A program made the position numbers and the translations under genes. 64,000 nt of DNA, taken from the NCBI GenBank assembly GCA_021810105.1, contig JAJZJM010000001.1:1-64000 (forward strand), given 5' to 3'. Under the pieces are notes generated by a model that was not told the origin of the DNA, made no database searches, and saw only the letters and a list, made by a program, of their open reading frames with translations. Origin of the DNA: Microcaldota archaeon. Its GTDB lineage: Archaea > Micrarchaeota > Micrarchaeia > Micrarchaeales > Micrarchaeaceae. Below, piece after piece: positions 37,908 to 47,752 of the stretch. How positions within the stretch are numbered: position 1 is the first letter of the stretch; each line of letters begins with the position of its first letter.

Positions 37908-39287
37908 TCACTCCTTCCATTTTCCGTATTTGGCTATGAATTCGTCCTTTATCCTCTTCATGTCGTTCTTGGACAGAGTGCTGAAAAGCTCCCATCCCAG
38001 GTCAAGGCTCTTGTCTATGCTTCTGTCCTCATCGTAGCCCTGCTTTACGAAGTTCTCTTCGAAAAGGTCTGCAAATTTCAAGCTGCGCCTGTCGCTCTCG
38101 CTCAGAGCCTCCTCGCCGACTATCTCGGTAAGGCTCCTTAAGTCTTTTCCAGCAGCGTATGACGAATATAACTGGTCTGAAACGTTCCTGTGATCTTCTC
38201 TGGTGTTCTTCTTGCCTATTCCCTGGTTCATAAGCCTCGACAGTGAGAGAAGCACGTCAACATTCGGATATATTCCTTTCCTGTGCAGCTCCCTGCTCAG
38301 AACAATCTGCCCCTCAGTTATGTAGCCCGTAAGGTCAGGTATTGGGTGGGTTATGTCGTCGCCGGGCATAGTCAGCATGGGTATCTGCGTTATAGAACCT
38401 TTCCTGTTGTTTATCTTTCCTGCCCTCTCGTATATTGTAGATAGGTCTGTGTACATGTATCCGGGATATCCGCGCCTGCCGGGAACCTCCTCCCTTGCAG
38501 CAGACACTTCCCTTAGCGCCTCTGCGTAATTGGTCATGTCTGTGAGTATTACAAGCACATGCATGTTCTCAGTGTATGCAAGGTATTCGGCGGCAGTAAG
38601 GGCAAGCCTTGGAAGTATTACCCTTTCCATAGATGGCTCTGATGAAAGATTCAGGAATACTACTGAACGCGAGAGAGCACCTGTCTCTTCAAGCTCTCTT
38701 TTGAAGAAGTTTGCCTCCTCGCTGTTTATTCCTATGCCTCCAAAAACAACTGCAAATTCCTCGCTCTGGCCGAGAATTTTAGCCTGTCTTGCGATCTGCG
38801 CTGCTATCCTGTTGTGGGGCAGCCCTGAACCTGAAAAGATCGGAAGTTTCTGTCCTCTTACAAGAGTATTCATGCAATCTATTGTAGAGATTCCTGTCTG
38901 TATGAATTCGGAGGGCTCCTCTCTTGCTGTAGGGTTTATAGGGCTGCCGGTTATCTCTATCTGCTCATTGCTGTATATCTGCGGGCCTCCGTCTCTTGGC
39001 TTTCCGACTCCGTCGAATATCCTCCCAAGCATGTCTGTGCTGACCGAAAGCTTTGCTGTGCTGCCTGTGAATCTGACTTTTGTTTTTTCAAGGTTCATTC
39101 CCCTTGTCTCCCCGAATGACTGCACGACAGCGATTCCGTTCCTGCTGTCTAGAACCTGCCCTGTTACAGTAGTTCCATCCTCCAGAGTAATTTCTGCTAT
39201 TTCATTGTATGCGGCATCGCTTACCCCCTCCACAAAAAGCAGCACGTTTGTTATCTGCTTTACGGTACTGTAGTATACATCTTTCAT
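37908..39287 (-). CDS. atpB: A-type ATP synthase subunit B (non-catalytic)
   Basis: The 459-aa hexamer subunit has the family N-terminal barrel ([18 protein letters not shown]) and [17 protein letters not shown]. In the P-loop region it reads [20 protein letters not shown], lacking a canonical GKT as expected of B. The [43 protein letters not shown]-like segment is complete. It overlaps atpA by four bases. Full length. Confidence 0.95.
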   Translation of the reverse strand: MKDVYYSTVKQITNVLLFVEGVSDAAYNEIAEITLEDGTTVTGQVLDSRNGIAVVQSFGETRGMNLEKTKVRFTGSTAKLSVSTDMLGRIFDGVGKPRDGGPQIYSNEQIEITGSPINPTAREEPSEFIQTGISTIDCMNTLVRGQKLPIFSGSGLPHNRIAAQIARQAKILGQSEEFAVVFGGIGINSEEANFFKRELEETGALSRSVVFLNLSSEPSMERVILPRLALTAAEYLAYTENMHVLVILTDMTNYAEALREVSAAREEVPGRRGYPGYMYTDLSTIYERAGKINNRKGSITQIPMLTMPGDDITHPIPDLTGYITEGQIVLSRELHRKGIYPNVDVLLSLSRLMNQGIGKKNTREDHRNVSDQLYSSYAAGKDLRSLTEIVGEEALSESDRRSLKFADLFEENFVKQGYDEDRSIDKSLDLGWELFSTLSKNDMKRIKDEFIAKYGKWKE

Positions 39288-41044
39288 GATTGCACCTTGT
39301 TTGCCTCCATATTTGCAAGATCCTTCACTGATTTTTGGAAATCCTGGTAATATGAATCTATTTTAGCCTCAGGGACAAACTTCATCCTCGCCATCTTACG
39401 CTTGGCTTCGGTATCCGATAGCTTATCCATTGTTATGCCCTTATCTAGCATAGCCTTCTCAGCAGAATCTAGCTCGAGTATCGACTTAAGCATTATCGCC
39501 TGCTTCTTAATTGAGGTGTATGTGTCGACCTCATCGAATGCGCTCTGCTGCAGGAAGTCCTCCCTTATCACCTTGGCTATATCTAACACCTCCTTCTCCT
39601 TTTCCGGAAGCGCGTCGTATCCGACAAGCTGGACTATCTCGTTTATCTCTGCCTCTTTCTGAAGTATCGACATTGAGGTTGAACGCATCTCATTCCATTC
39701 CTTGCCTACGTTCTTGTCGTACCATCCTCCAAGCTCATCCAGATATAGGGAATAGCTGTTAAGCCAGTTTATAGAAGGGAAATGCCTTCTGTTTGCCAGC
39801 GACGCATCCAGTGCCCAGAATACGCGAGTAACCCTTAATGTGTTCTGGGAGACTGGCTCGGATGTATCTCCTCCAGGAGGCGAGACAGCCCCTATTGCAG
39901 TGACTGATCCGGTAAGCCCGTTGATTGTCTGAACCCTTCCAGCCCTCTCGTAAAATTCTGCCACTTTTCTTCCCAGATATGCAGGATATCCTTCCTCTCC
40001 AGGCATCTCTTCCAGCCTTCCGGATATCTCCCTAAGAGCCTCTGCCCATCTTGACGTGCTGTCGGCCATAAGAGCAACATTGTAACCCATATCCCTGTAG
40101 TACTCTGCAAGAGTTATTCCTGTGTATATGCTCGCCTCCCTTGCAGCCACGGGCATGTTGGATGTGTTTGCAATTAATATTGTGCGGTCCATAAGAGGCT
40201 TGCCACTTTTCGGGTCGGTCAGCTCTGGGAATGTTGTAAGTATTTCGGTCATCTCATTTCCCCTTTCTCCACAACCTATGTATACTACTATCTCGCTGTC
40301 ACCCCATTTTGCGAGTTGGTGCGATACTACGGTTTTCCCGCTGCCGAAAGGACCGGGTATTGCTGCGCTTCCGCCTTTTGCTACAGGAAAAAGTGCGTCT
40401 ATCACCCTCTGGCCCGTAAGGAAAGGAACGTTGGGCGGCAGTTTGGAAGATACTGGCCTTGGTATTCTGACAGGCCAATCCTGTACCATGCTTATGCCCC
40501 TTCTGCCATCTTTACCTTCGACCGCAGCCACATCCTCGGATATTGTGAAGTCTCCCTCTGATATGCTTGCTATTTTGCCGTTTATTCCGTGAGGAAGCAT
40601 TACGAGATGCTTTATTAGGCCGGTCTCATCGACCTCGCCTATTATGTCTCCGCCATTTACAGAGTCGCCTATTTTCATCCTTGGAGTGAAATGCCATTTT
40701 TTCTTAGTATCTACAGGTTCTACGTCTATCCCTCTCGGCATGAAGTCTCCGCTTTTGCTCATTATCTTGTCAAGCGGCCTCTGTATTCCGTCGAATATTG
40801 AACCTATCAGTCCCGGGCCGAGTTTTACGGAAAGGGGCATGCCTGTGTCAGTGACAGGTTCTCCCGGCTTTAGCCCAGTAGTGTCTTCATAAACCTGTAT
40901 TGTGGCCTTTCCGGAATCTAGCTTTATGATTTCTCCTGTCAGCTTTTCATCTCCCACCTTGACCACATTATACATTTTGGAGCCTGTCAGCCCTGTAGCT
41001 ATAACCACAGGCCCAGAAACTCTGTATACTCTTCCGTTTTCCAT
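39284..41044 (-). CDS. atpA: A-type ATP synthase subunit A (catalytic)
   Basis: Catalytic subunit with Walker [10 protein letters not shown] and the [21 protein letters not shown] segment, the Glu of which activates water. The A-type-specific insertion (about residues 115-190, [22 protein letters not shown]) and [33 protein letters not shown] are present. It is 586 aa, typical for archaea, and has no intein. It follows atpF directly with no gap. Confidence 0.96.
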   Translation of the reverse strand: MENGRVYRVSGPVVIATGLTGSKMYNVVKVGDEKLTGEIIKLDSGKATIQVYEDTTGLKPGEPVTDTGMPLSVKLGPGLIGSIFDGIQRPLDKIMSKSGDFMPRGIDVEPVDTKKKWHFTPRMKIGDSVNGGDIIGEVDETGLIKHLVMLPHGINGKIASISEGDFTISEDVAAVEGKDGRRGISMVQDWPVRIPRPVSSKLPPNVPFLTGQRVIDALFPVAKGGSAAIPGPFGSGKTVVSHQLAKWGDSEIVVYIGCGERGNEMTEILTTFPELTDPKSGKPLMDRTILIANTSNMPVAAREASIYTGITLAEYYRDMGYNVALMADSTSRWAEALREISGRLEEMPGEEGYPAYLGRKVAEFYERAGRVQTINGLTGSVTAIGAVSPPGGDTSEPVSQNTLRVTRVFWALDASLANRRHFPSINWLNSYSLYLDELGGWYDKNVGKEWNEMRSTSMSILQKEAEINEIVQLVGYDALPEKEKEVLDIAKVIREDFLQQSAFDEVDTYTSIKKQAIMLKSILELDSAEKAMLDKGITMDKLSDTEAKRKMARMKFVPEAKIDSYYQDFQKSVKDLANMEANKVQS

Positions 41045-41377
41045 CTATGCACCTTTTAACATGTTTATGTCAACTCCTAGCACGCGCTTTGCCAATGCTT
41101 TTACAGATTCCTGGGAGGCTGTGCTGCCAGGCACAGGTATGAATAAGACTATCGGCTTTAATGATGTTTCTGCCTGCCTCAGCGTCCATTGATCCATTCC
41201 CGCTCTTAAGCTCTCTGAAACCATTACAAGATTATAATCCTTTGAAGCTAGAAGGCTTGCAAGCCTAGACATTGCATCGCTTCCGGTTTCCATGAAAACA
41301 TCTTTTATGCCGATAAGCTTGAATCCCAGTGCAAGCTCCCTTTCACCGATCACTGCTATCTTATCGAATTGCATCAT
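41045..41377 (-). CDS. atpF: A-type ATP synthase subunit F
   Basis: The 110-aa Rossmann-like protein has KIAVIGERELALGFKLIGIKDVFM, then NLVMVSESLRAGMD and KPIVLFIPVPGSTASQESVKALAKRVLGVDINM. These are the AtpF pattern, with the late helix that contacts subunits B and D. The start overlaps atpC by four bases and the stop touches atpA. Rotor/regulatory role in the central stalk. Confidence 0.9.
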   Translation of the reverse strand: MMQFDKIAVIGERELALGFKLIGIKDVFMETGSDAMSRLASLLASKDYNLVMVSESLRAGMDQWTLRQAETSLKPIVLFIPVPGSTASQESVKALAKRVLGVDINMLKGA

Positions 41378-42429
41378 ACCACATACTTCAGTATTTTCAT
41401 CCTGTCTAATCTCGCCTTTCCTATATTATAATATTTGCCGAGCCACACAGCCCTTATCTCATCGCGCTCTATCTCGCTCCTTATCAAAAAGCCAATTATC
41501 TGCTCTACAGATATCGAAGACTCGTTGAACATCTTGAGATATTTCTTGTTAAGTTCGCGTTTGAGGGCAGCCTCTATGTAAGAGGAGAAGCGCTCCTCCC
41601 TGTATAGCTCAAACGCATCTCCTATATTGAACGGAACTATCTGCTGGATCTGCATGACGTCTCTGCCGAGCATCTCAAGTAGCCTGCTTTCCGGTATGCT
41701 TCCTCCTTTTATTATGAACTCTTTTATGTCGCTCCTGCCATACTCTATCGCCTTTATAACGCTCATTATATTCTTTATGTCTATGGAGCTTCTTATATAA
41801 TCCAACAGCATTCCTTCGTTGCCCATGTAGAATTTGAATGATTCGGTAAGCCTTGTATAATAATAGAGATCCAGCACCAGGAGCATTCCGGATATGTCTC
41901 CTTTGCGTGCATCATCAAGATTTTTCAGAAGAGGAGTCCCGTAGCCGAATTTTACCGCGTATGTTACCACTCCCTCGATATCCTTCTGTGAGATCATGTT
42001 GGCATAATCTTCTCTTGTTATAAGTCCTGCAAGTATGCCCACAGGTGTGCCGCTCTGCACTGTGAGGAATGCCTGCGTATGCTCTACAGCATAGCCAAGC
42101 TTCTTTGAGGAAAGTATTGTTTTTATGTTTTCTATGTCCCACCTTGTCATGAAAGCCGATACAATCTCTCTTGCCAACGGCGGTATTGCTGTAGCGGCTG
42201 CGTGCGCCATGCGCATCATGTGAGCATTTATTACCGCCTCTACAAGATCCGTGCCTTTGTAGACTCCGGAAAGCTCGTCTATTTCCTTCCTGTAAGAGGT
42301 CAATGATAAAGAGGATATGAAGTCAGCCATCTCTTTCTGCTCTAGCTGTTCAAGAAAAGCGGGGTTCAGAAAATCTGAGCGCATGCCTTTAAGCCTCCCG
42401 TATGCACCAGTGTATGTGGAGTCCATCAT
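41374..42429 (-). CDS. atpC: A-type ATP synthase subunit C
   Basis: The 351-aa mostly helical protein links the shaft to the K ring (V-ATPase d-type funnel). YTGAYGRLKGMRSDFLNPAFLEQL at the N-terminus, YYTRLTESFKFYMGNEGMLLDYIRSSIDIKNIMSVIKAIEYG in the middle and IEQIIGFLIRSEIERDEIRAVWLGKYYNIGKARL-type sequence at the end fit the family. Overlaps on both sides (ATGA) show tight coupling in the operon. Confidence 0.9.
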   Translation of the reverse strand: MMDSTYTGAYGRLKGMRSDFLNPAFLEQLEQKEMADFISSLSLTSYRKEIDELSGVYKGTDLVEAVINAHMMRMAHAAATAIPPLAREIVSAFMTRWDIENIKTILSSKKLGYAVEHTQAFLTVQSGTPVGILAGLITREDYANMISQKDIEGVVTYAVKFGYGTPLLKNLDDARKGDISGMLLVLDLYYYTRLTESFKFYMGNEGMLLDYIRSSIDIKNIMSVIKAIEYGRSDIKEFIIKGGSIPESRLLEMLGRDVMQIQQIVPFNIGDAFELYREERFSSYIEAALKRELNKKYLKMFNESSISVEQIIGFLIRSEIERDEIRAVWLGKYYNIGKARLDRMKILKYVV

Positions 42430-42989
42430 TTCACCCTCTTTAGGATCTCTACAGCAACTCTGTCTTTTATAGAGTCGAGCAGCTTGTCAAGCGTATAATC
42501 TATTGACCTCTTTCTATCGGCAGAATATGCGACTATGCCGCCAGAAAAGGCTTCCTTCGCCTGCTCTACTGAGACACCCTGCATCGGCTTAATCATCACC
42601 ATGTCCTGCTTTCTTGCCATTATTATGCATCCTTCGCCAAGCTCTTTTGAGGCGGCTTCGGAGAGTTTTGCAAGCAGCCTTTTGTAATCCTCACTTTTTG
42701 CATACACCGCAAGCTGCTTTCTTATGTCTTCTATAGATTTCTCTATGGAATTATTCAAAGCCATCTGGTAAATTTGGGCGCCTTCTACATCCGCCTTGCT
42801 GGAAGCCTTAGACACTAACATCTCAGCCGCTTCGCTCGCTGCTGAGAGTTTCCCTGAAAGGTAATCCTGAGCCTGCTTTTTTGCATCATCCATTATGGAC
42901 TGGGACTTTAATCCAGCATCATCAAGCGTTTTCTTTACTTTCAACTCAGTATCCTTCTCTATTCTAGCCACTATTTCTTCGAGACCCAT
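42426..42989 (-). CDS. atpE: A-type ATP synthase subunit E (peripheral stalk)
   Basis: The 187-aa protein has a long N-terminal helix (LEEIVARIEKDTELKVKKTLDDAGLKSQSIMDDAKKQAQDYL) and a C-terminal globular domain (KRLLAKLSEAASKELGEGCIIMARKQDM; GGIVAYSADRKRSIDYTLDKLLDSIKDRVAVEILK). It should form the stator heterodimer with subunit H, whose gene is seven genes away at the other end of the operon. It overlaps atpC by four bases. Confidence 0.9.
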   Translation of the reverse strand: MGLEEIVARIEKDTELKVKKTLDDAGLKSQSIMDDAKKQAQDYLSGKLSAASEAAEMLVSKASSKADVEGAQIYQMALNNSIEKSIEDIRKQLAVYAKSEDYKRLLAKLSEAASKELGEGCIIMARKQDMVMIKPMQGVSVEQAKEAFSGGIVAYSADRKRSIDYTLDKLLDSIKDRVAVEILKRVK

Positions 42990-43009
42990 TGAACCAATTT
43001 ATGATATGC

Positions 43010-43249
43010 TCAAAGTATCTGTAATAGAAGTATGAGTCCTAGCACGAATCCGATTATCCACAATGTTTCTGGTATAACGAAGAAGAACAGGACCTGCCCG
43101 AATTTTTCTGGTCTTTCGGCTATTATTCCCATTCCTGCCGCACCGATTCCCTGCTGTGCCATACCTGTACCTATAAGTCCTCCCGCTATAGCAATAGATG
43201 CTGCAACTGCATATAAAGGATCTGCTGTAGTTACCATTTGTTTCACCAA
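43010..43249 (-). CDS. atpK: A-type ATP synthase subunit K (c-ring proteolipid)
   Basis: The 79-aa proteolipid has two helices: YAVAASIAIAGGLIGTGMAQQGIGAAGMGII and KFGQVLFFFVIPETLWIIGFVLGLILLL. The ion-carrying Glu is in VIPETLWI. A two-helix c subunit means one carboxylate per hairpin. It is the first gene of the operon, with atpE 20 bp downstream. The internal ATG at codon 5 (MVTTADPLYA) is an equally good start. Confidence 0.93.
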   Translation of the reverse strand: MVKQMVTTADPLYAVAASIAIAGGLIGTGMAQQGIGAAGMGIIAERPEKFGQVLFFFVIPETLWIIGFVLGLILLLQIL

Positions 43250-43285
43250 TCATAAAGCGCAAGGCGCAGAGATATATGTTACATA

Positions 43286-43297
43286 ATCTATAAAAAG
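43286..43297 (-). promoter_or_regulatory. TATA-like promoter of the ATP synthase operon
   Basis: On the minus strand CTTTTTATAGAT lies about 40-50 bp upstream of the atpK start. It is the only TATA-like box in the gap. It is preceded by AG-rich sequence that could be a BRE. It would drive K-E-C-F-A-B-D-peptide-H-I as one transcript, since every later junction overlaps or is within about 20 bp. Confidence 0.45.
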
Positions 43298-43337
43298 CTG
43301 TACTTAGAATTGCATGAAAAATCCGCGTACGCAAAAC

Positions 43338-44354
43338 TTAGTGAAAAATATTTTTTGCGGATAGTGAAGAGTATTCTATGAAGGATTGCTTGGGTGTCAA
43401 GTTTGGGTTAAGCAGGCCGAAATCTGCTCCATAGCCAGTATTGCCGTAGAGATTGAACCAATATATTGCCTTTACATAGCTGTGCGAAGAAAAAAGCGCT
43501 ACATCCTGATAAAGGAATCTGGCCTGGTTGTTTTCTGAGAAGTTCTGGCCGTATGTCCAGTTGTTGGATGGAATTCCGGTCTCTGTTACGTATATAGGTT
43601 TGCCTGTGAGGGACTCATACTGGCTTAAAGAGTAGTTAAACAACTGGGCTACATTTCCCTCTCCTGTCTGCTGGTTCATATTATAGAAAGGCAAGCTGTA
43701 CGCGTGCACAGATATTGCATCGCAGTATTTGGCTGCGCCATACGACCAGACTTTTGCATAGAAAGAAAGCTGCTCCTGGCTTGGAGGAAAAATCTGTGCG
43801 CCGCCAAAGCAGATTATTGTGCTGTTCTGCTGCTTGCTCTTTATAATATAGTATGCGCTTTTTATCATCTCGTAATAGTCATACGCGCTTCCGTTTTCGT
43901 AGCCGCTCATAAATAAAGGGACTAGCGGCTCATTCCAGATCTCCCATGTTTTTATGCCGGGATACTCCTCTACCGCTTTCGTAACAGTCGTATTCCACTG
44001 TTCCAATGTCCAATTGCACATGCTCGCACAGGTTCCATTCCTTATGACAACCCCAAGAGTATCATAATCGATTATTCCGGTTATGCTGCCCCCCTCTTGA
44101 GTGACATTTGAAACAAACCCGGAAAAAGATGAGTCGTTTAGGTATACATCATCCCGAAAGCAGCTTATACCAGAATTTATAGCAATGGATACTGCATTGC
44201 TGCCTGGCTGCGCGTTTACACAGAGATTTTGAGAGTATTTTATCTCCTGGTTTTTGCCATTCATCAAATAAGCGAAAATCACTATCGCTGCTAATGCGAT
44301 TACGATTGCTGCAATTGCGATAAGCAAGAATATTTTTGCCATCAAACCATTCAA
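43338..44354 (-). CDS. Membrane-anchored glycoside hydrolase (clan GH-A type TIM barrel)
   Basis: The 338-aa protein has an N-terminal membrane helix (about residues 8-30) and an extracytoplasmic TIM barrel. Clan GH-A landmarks are the acid/base Glu in KTWEIWNEPLV, the CDAISVHAYSLPF strand, the nucleophile Glu in KPIYVTETGIPS and KAIYWFNLYG near the end. It most resembles GH5/GH39/GH53-like enzymes; the sugar cannot be assigned. Many N-glycosylation-like NxS/T sites lie in the outer domain. Its start overlaps the pdhC stop, an unexpected partner. Confidence 0.78.
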   Translation of the reverse strand: MNGLMAKIFLLIAIAAIVIALAAIVIFAYLMNGKNQEIKYSQNLCVNAQPGSNAVSIAINSGISCFRDDVYLNDSSFSGFVSNVTQEGGSITGIIDYDTLGVVIRNGTCASMCNWTLEQWNTTVTKAVEEYPGIKTWEIWNEPLVPLFMSGYENGSAYDYYEMIKSAYYIIKSKQQNSTIICFGGAQIFPPSQEQLSFYAKVWSYGAAKYCDAISVHAYSLPFYNMNQQTGEGNVAQLFNYSLSQYESLTGKPIYVTETGIPSNNWTYGQNFSENNQARFLYQDVALFSSHSYVKAIYWFNLYGNTGYGADFGLLNPNLTPKQSFIEYSSLSAKNIFH

Positions 44355-45592
44355 AGCATTTCCAGGAATTCCGGGTCTTCTATGTACCCTTTGAACGCAT
44401 TGCCAAGTTTGACGGCTTCCGCACCGTCGACAACCCTATGGTCAAAAGTGATTGTAAACGGCAGTACTTTTCCTATTTTCGGATTTCCGTTATCGAAGAA
44501 CTGCCAATCGCGCATGGCCAGTATGCCAACTATCGCAACATCAGGGGGATTTATCATAGGCACAGCGAGGAATCCGCCGCCAAGGCTGCCTATGTTTGTT
44601 ATGGTTATCGTAGTATCCTTCATCTCTTCTATCTTTATTGTTTTGTCCTTTACTTTCTTTGAAAGCCCCTGTATCTCTTTAGCCATTTCTGCTACGCTTT
44701 TTTTGTCTGCGCCCTTTATCACCACAACCCTTAGCCCGTCTTCAGCCTCAGCCGCAAGGCCGATGTTGTAGTACTTCTTTACTATTATCTCCTGGTTGTC
44801 CCTGTCATAGCTGGCATTGAAATGGGGATTCTCCTTTAGCGCTTCTACCAATGCTTTGATTATAAATGGAAGGAATGTGAGGTGCACGTCCTTGCCCTTC
44901 ATCTTTTCCTTCTCTTTGGATACGAGATTCCACAGCTCTGTAGCATTTATCAGATCCATATGCGTTGCCCTAGGCGTTTTCCAAGACTCTTCCATGTTCT
45001 TGGCTATAGCCTTTCTTGTCATCGACATTGGAACGCGCTCAACCTCTTCCTTGTGAGAATCCTCAAGGACTTCGGAATACTTTTGCTGGGATGCTGCAGG
45101 CTGCTGCGTCTTCTGCATTGCAGATCTGACATCATTCTCCAATATCCTGCCATTCGGACCTGTTCCGATTATTTTGGATAGATCTACATTAAGATCGCGC
45201 GCCAGCTTCCTTACCGAAGGAGTAGCTATTAACTCCTTTGCAGGAGTAGGAACTGTTTTCTGTTCAGATACCTTCTGCTGAACTGCCTTCTGCACAGGCT
45301 GGTCTGGCTGCTTCTGTGCAGGTTGTTTTGGTACCTGCTGCTTCTGCCCTTTTAGCTCATCCTGTGTGCCTATAACCGCCAAAGCATCGCCAAGGTGTAA
45401 GGTAGAGCCTTCCTGTATGTTTATTTTTATTATGCCGCTTATTGGTGCAGGGACATTTACAATCGCCTTGTCTGTCTCAACTTGGACTACGGACTGGTCC
45501 TCTTTTACCTGATCCCCGTCCTTTACAAGCCACTTTTGTATTTTGCCCTCTGTTATCCCTTCGCCTACATCTACAAATTTTATCTCTTTCAT
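44351..45592 (-). CDS. pdhC: 2-oxoacid dehydrogenase E2 (dihydrolipoamide acyltransferase)
   Basis: The 413-aa E2 has one lipoyl domain (residues 1-80; lipoyl-Lys in VETDKAIVNVPAPISG) and a Gln/Pro/Lys-rich linker. A peripheral-subunit-binding domain follows (ATPSVRKLARDLNVDLSKIIGTGPNGRILENDV), then the acyltransferase core ending TFDHRVVDGAEAVKLGNAF with the catalytic His/Asp. It receives acyl groups from E1 and passes them to CoA. It follows pdhB by four bases. No E3 is adjacent, although the binding domain for E1/E3 is intact. Confidence 0.93.
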   Translation of the reverse strand: MKEIKFVDVGEGITEGKIQKWLVKDGDQVKEDQSVVQVETDKAIVNVPAPISGIIKINIQEGSTLHLGDALAVIGTQDELKGQKQQVPKQPAQKQPDQPVQKAVQQKVSEQKTVPTPAKELIATPSVRKLARDLNVDLSKIIGTGPNGRILENDVRSAMQKTQQPAASQQKYSEVLEDSHKEEVERVPMSMTRKAIAKNMEESWKTPRATHMDLINATELWNLVSKEKEKMKGKDVHLTFLPFIIKALVEALKENPHFNASYDRDNQEIIVKKYYNIGLAAEAEDGLRVVVIKGADKKSVAEMAKEIQGLSKKVKDKTIKIEEMKDTTITITNIGSLGGGFLAVPMINPPDVAIVGILAMRDWQFFDNGNPKIGKVLPFTITFDHRVVDGAEAVKLGNAFKGYIEDPEFLEML

Positions 45593-45596
45593 AGCA

Positions 45597-46562
45597 TCAC
45601 GCAGATAACAGCTTGTCTATAGCATTCGAAATCTTCATCTCGTTAGGGACATAAAACTTCTCGTCTCCTGGCAGAGGATATGGAAGGCTTGGTGCAGCCA
45701 CCCTCATGATGGGAGCATCAAGTTCAAATATGGCTTTTTCTGCTATTCTTGCTGATATTTCTGCACCTACTCCAAAGCTCAATGGGGCTTCGTGCACTAT
45801 CATGACCCTTCCGGTCTTCTTTGCTGATTCTATTATGGTTTTTTCGTCGAGTGGGTTGATCGTCCTCAGGTCCACTACCTCTGCTGAAAGCCTCTTTTTG
45901 TCCACGACATTCTTCACTACATCAACCATGGTGCCGTATGTTATTATTGTAAGATCGTTTCCCTCCTTTATCACATTCGCTTTGCCTATCGGCACCTCAT
46001 ACATATTTTCGGGTATATCCTGCTTGAAAAGCCTGTAAAGTTTTGTAGGCTCTAAGAATATGACTGGATCCTTGCCGTGGGCTGCCGCAAGCATCAGTCC
46101 TTTCGCGTCATACGGGTTCGAGGGTTCTACCACGATAAGCCCGCCTATGTGTGCATACTCGACCTCTGGGCTTTCGGAATGATGCTCAAGTGTGCGCACG
46201 CCTCCGCTTACAGGCGTCCTTATTATCATTGGGAGAGTTATTGCGGATCTTGTCCTTGCCCTGTACCTTGCCACATGATTTACAATCTGCGAAAACGAAA
46301 GATACATGAATCCTGCGAACTGGAGCTCCGGGACCGGGAGCAGGCCACCTATTGCCATCCCTATGGCAGTGCCCACTATGCTTGATTCTGCGAGAGGCGT
46401 ATCTATCACTCTTGATTCACCATATTTGGAGAGCAGGCCGTCCGTAACTCTGAAAACTCCTCCGTCTGCGCCTATATCCTCTCCGAGAAGCACCATCTTC
46501 TCGTTCTCTGCCATCGCGAGATCAAGCGCGTTATTAAGAGCCGATACGATATTCATCTGCAT
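45597..46562 (-). CDS. pdhB: 2-oxoacid dehydrogenase E1 beta subunit
   Basis: E1 beta forms the thiamine-diphosphate enzyme with E1 alpha. VLLGEDIGADGGVFRVTDGL, RVIDTPLAESSIVGTAIGMA, PVSGGVRTLEHHSESPE and VDLRTINPLDEKTIIESAKKTGR are family hallmarks. I use ATG 46562 (MQMNIVSALNNALDLAM, 321 aa), 10 bp after pdhA. The longer track ORF overlaps pdhA by 47 bp and adds a non-homologous N-terminus. Confidence 0.93.
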   Translation of the reverse strand: MQMNIVSALNNALDLAMAENEKMVLLGEDIGADGGVFRVTDGLLSKYGESRVIDTPLAESSIVGTAIGMAIGGLLPVPELQFAGFMYLSFSQIVNHVARYRARTRSAITLPMIIRTPVSGGVRTLEHHSESPEVEYAHIGGLIVVEPSNPYDAKGLMLAAAHGKDPVIFLEPTKLYRLFKQDIPENMYEVPIGKANVIKEGNDLTIITYGTMVDVVKNVVDKKRLSAEVVDLRTINPLDEKTIIESAKKTGRVMIVHEAPLSFGVGAEISARIAEKAIFELDAPIMRVAAPSLPYPLPGDEKFYVPNEMKISNAIDKLLSA

Positions 46563-46572
46563 ATTACCACTC

Positions 46573-47664
46573 TCACTCTGTGCTTCCTCCTTGCCAGAAG
46601 CCAGATGCCTCTGCCTCATCCTCTTCCTCTTTTAGAGTCTCTGGCACATAACTGTACACATTTTCAAACATGCTCTTTGGATTTAGAACAAAAGCCTCCG
46701 CCTTGTCTACGGCTGCGTCTATGACCTTTGAATTTTGATCTGACATCTCCTGCTCTTTTGACTGGTCCCAGAGATTCTTTGCTTCCAGGTACTTTCTTAC
46801 TCTTAATATTGGATCTCTTGGCTTCCATGCTTCAACGTCAGCATCAGGCCTGTATTTTGTAGGGTCATCTGCAGTTGTATGTATGCCCATCCTGTAAGTA
46901 AGGCACTCTATCACAGTAGGACCATTCTTAGAGTTCGCAACAGCGTCGCTGACAGCCTTGTATACTCCTATTACATCGTTTCCGTCTACCTGAATTGAAG
47001 GTATTCCCGCGGCTATCGCCTTTTGAGCCAGGGTCTCTGCTGCTGTCTGCTTCTTTCTCGGTATAGATATTGCCCAGCCATTGTTCTCTATTATTACGAT
47101 TAATGGAAGTTTGAACACGCCTGCAAAGTTCAGCGCTTCATAAAAATCTCCTTCTGATGTTCCTCCGTCTCCCACATAAGTTATAACAGCTGAGCCGTCT
47201 TTACCGTATTTCTTAGCGTATGCAAGCCCTGCGGCGTGAGGCAGCTGTGTTGCTACAGGAACAATTTCTGGAAGCACATTGAGTTTTGCTGGTTTGTCAA
47301 CAGCGTCGAATCCGTCTTCATATCCCTTGAGCACCAAGAATAGCTTGTATAAAGGCAGCCCTCTGACCATGTATATTGCATGCTGCCTGAATGCAGGTAC
47401 AAACATATCATTTTCCCTCATAGCGTATGCGCTGCCAACCTGGGTGGCCTCCTCTCCGAGAAGAGGCGCATATGTCACAGCGCGCCCCTGCCTCTGCAGG
47501 CTTAGGTTTTTTGCATCAACAGCGCGCGCAAGAGACATGTATTTGTACATCTCTATGATCTGCCCGTCTGAAAGATTCTTTGGAAAGAGCTGCTGGTCAA
47601 CATTGCCATTCTCATCCATTACCTGCATATAATTTATGCTTGTATCAAAAATCTTTTTTATCAA
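46573..47664 (-). CDS. pdhA: 2-oxoacid dehydrogenase E1 alpha subunit
   Basis: The 363-aa E1 alpha binds thiamine diphosphate through YVGDGGTSEGDFYEALNFAGVFKLPLIVIIENNGWAIS (the GDG...NN motif). SRARAVD-type sequence (MSLARAVDAKNLSLQRQGR), HAAGLAYAKK and the phosphorylation-loop-like YRMGIHTTADDPTKYR also match. Pyruvate or branched-chain oxoacid specificity is not decidable by eye. It is the first gene of the pdhA-pdhB-pdhC operon. Confidence 0.93.
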   Translation of the reverse strand: MIKKIFDTSINYMQVMDENGNVDQQLFPKNLSDGQIIEMYKYMSLARAVDAKNLSLQRQGRAVTYAPLLGEEATQVGSAYAMRENDMFVPAFRQHAIYMVRGLPLYKLFLVLKGYEDGFDAVDKPAKLNVLPEIVPVATQLPHAAGLAYAKKYGKDGSAVITYVGDGGTSEGDFYEALNFAGVFKLPLIVIIENNGWAISIPRKKQTAAETLAQKAIAAGIPSIQVDGNDVIGVYKAVSDAVANSKNGPTVIECLTYRMGIHTTADDPTKYRPDADVEAWKPRDPILRVRKYLEAKNLWDQSKEQEMSDQNSKVIDAAVDKAEAFVLNPKSMFENVYSYVPETLKEEEDEAEASGFWQGGSTE

Positions 47665-47752
47665 GACTCATCACACTACTCTATTGTAACAAAATAATAT
47701 ATGGGTTTTGTTTTTCTCTTTTATTTGGCGAGAACCCCAGTTGGATATGGAT

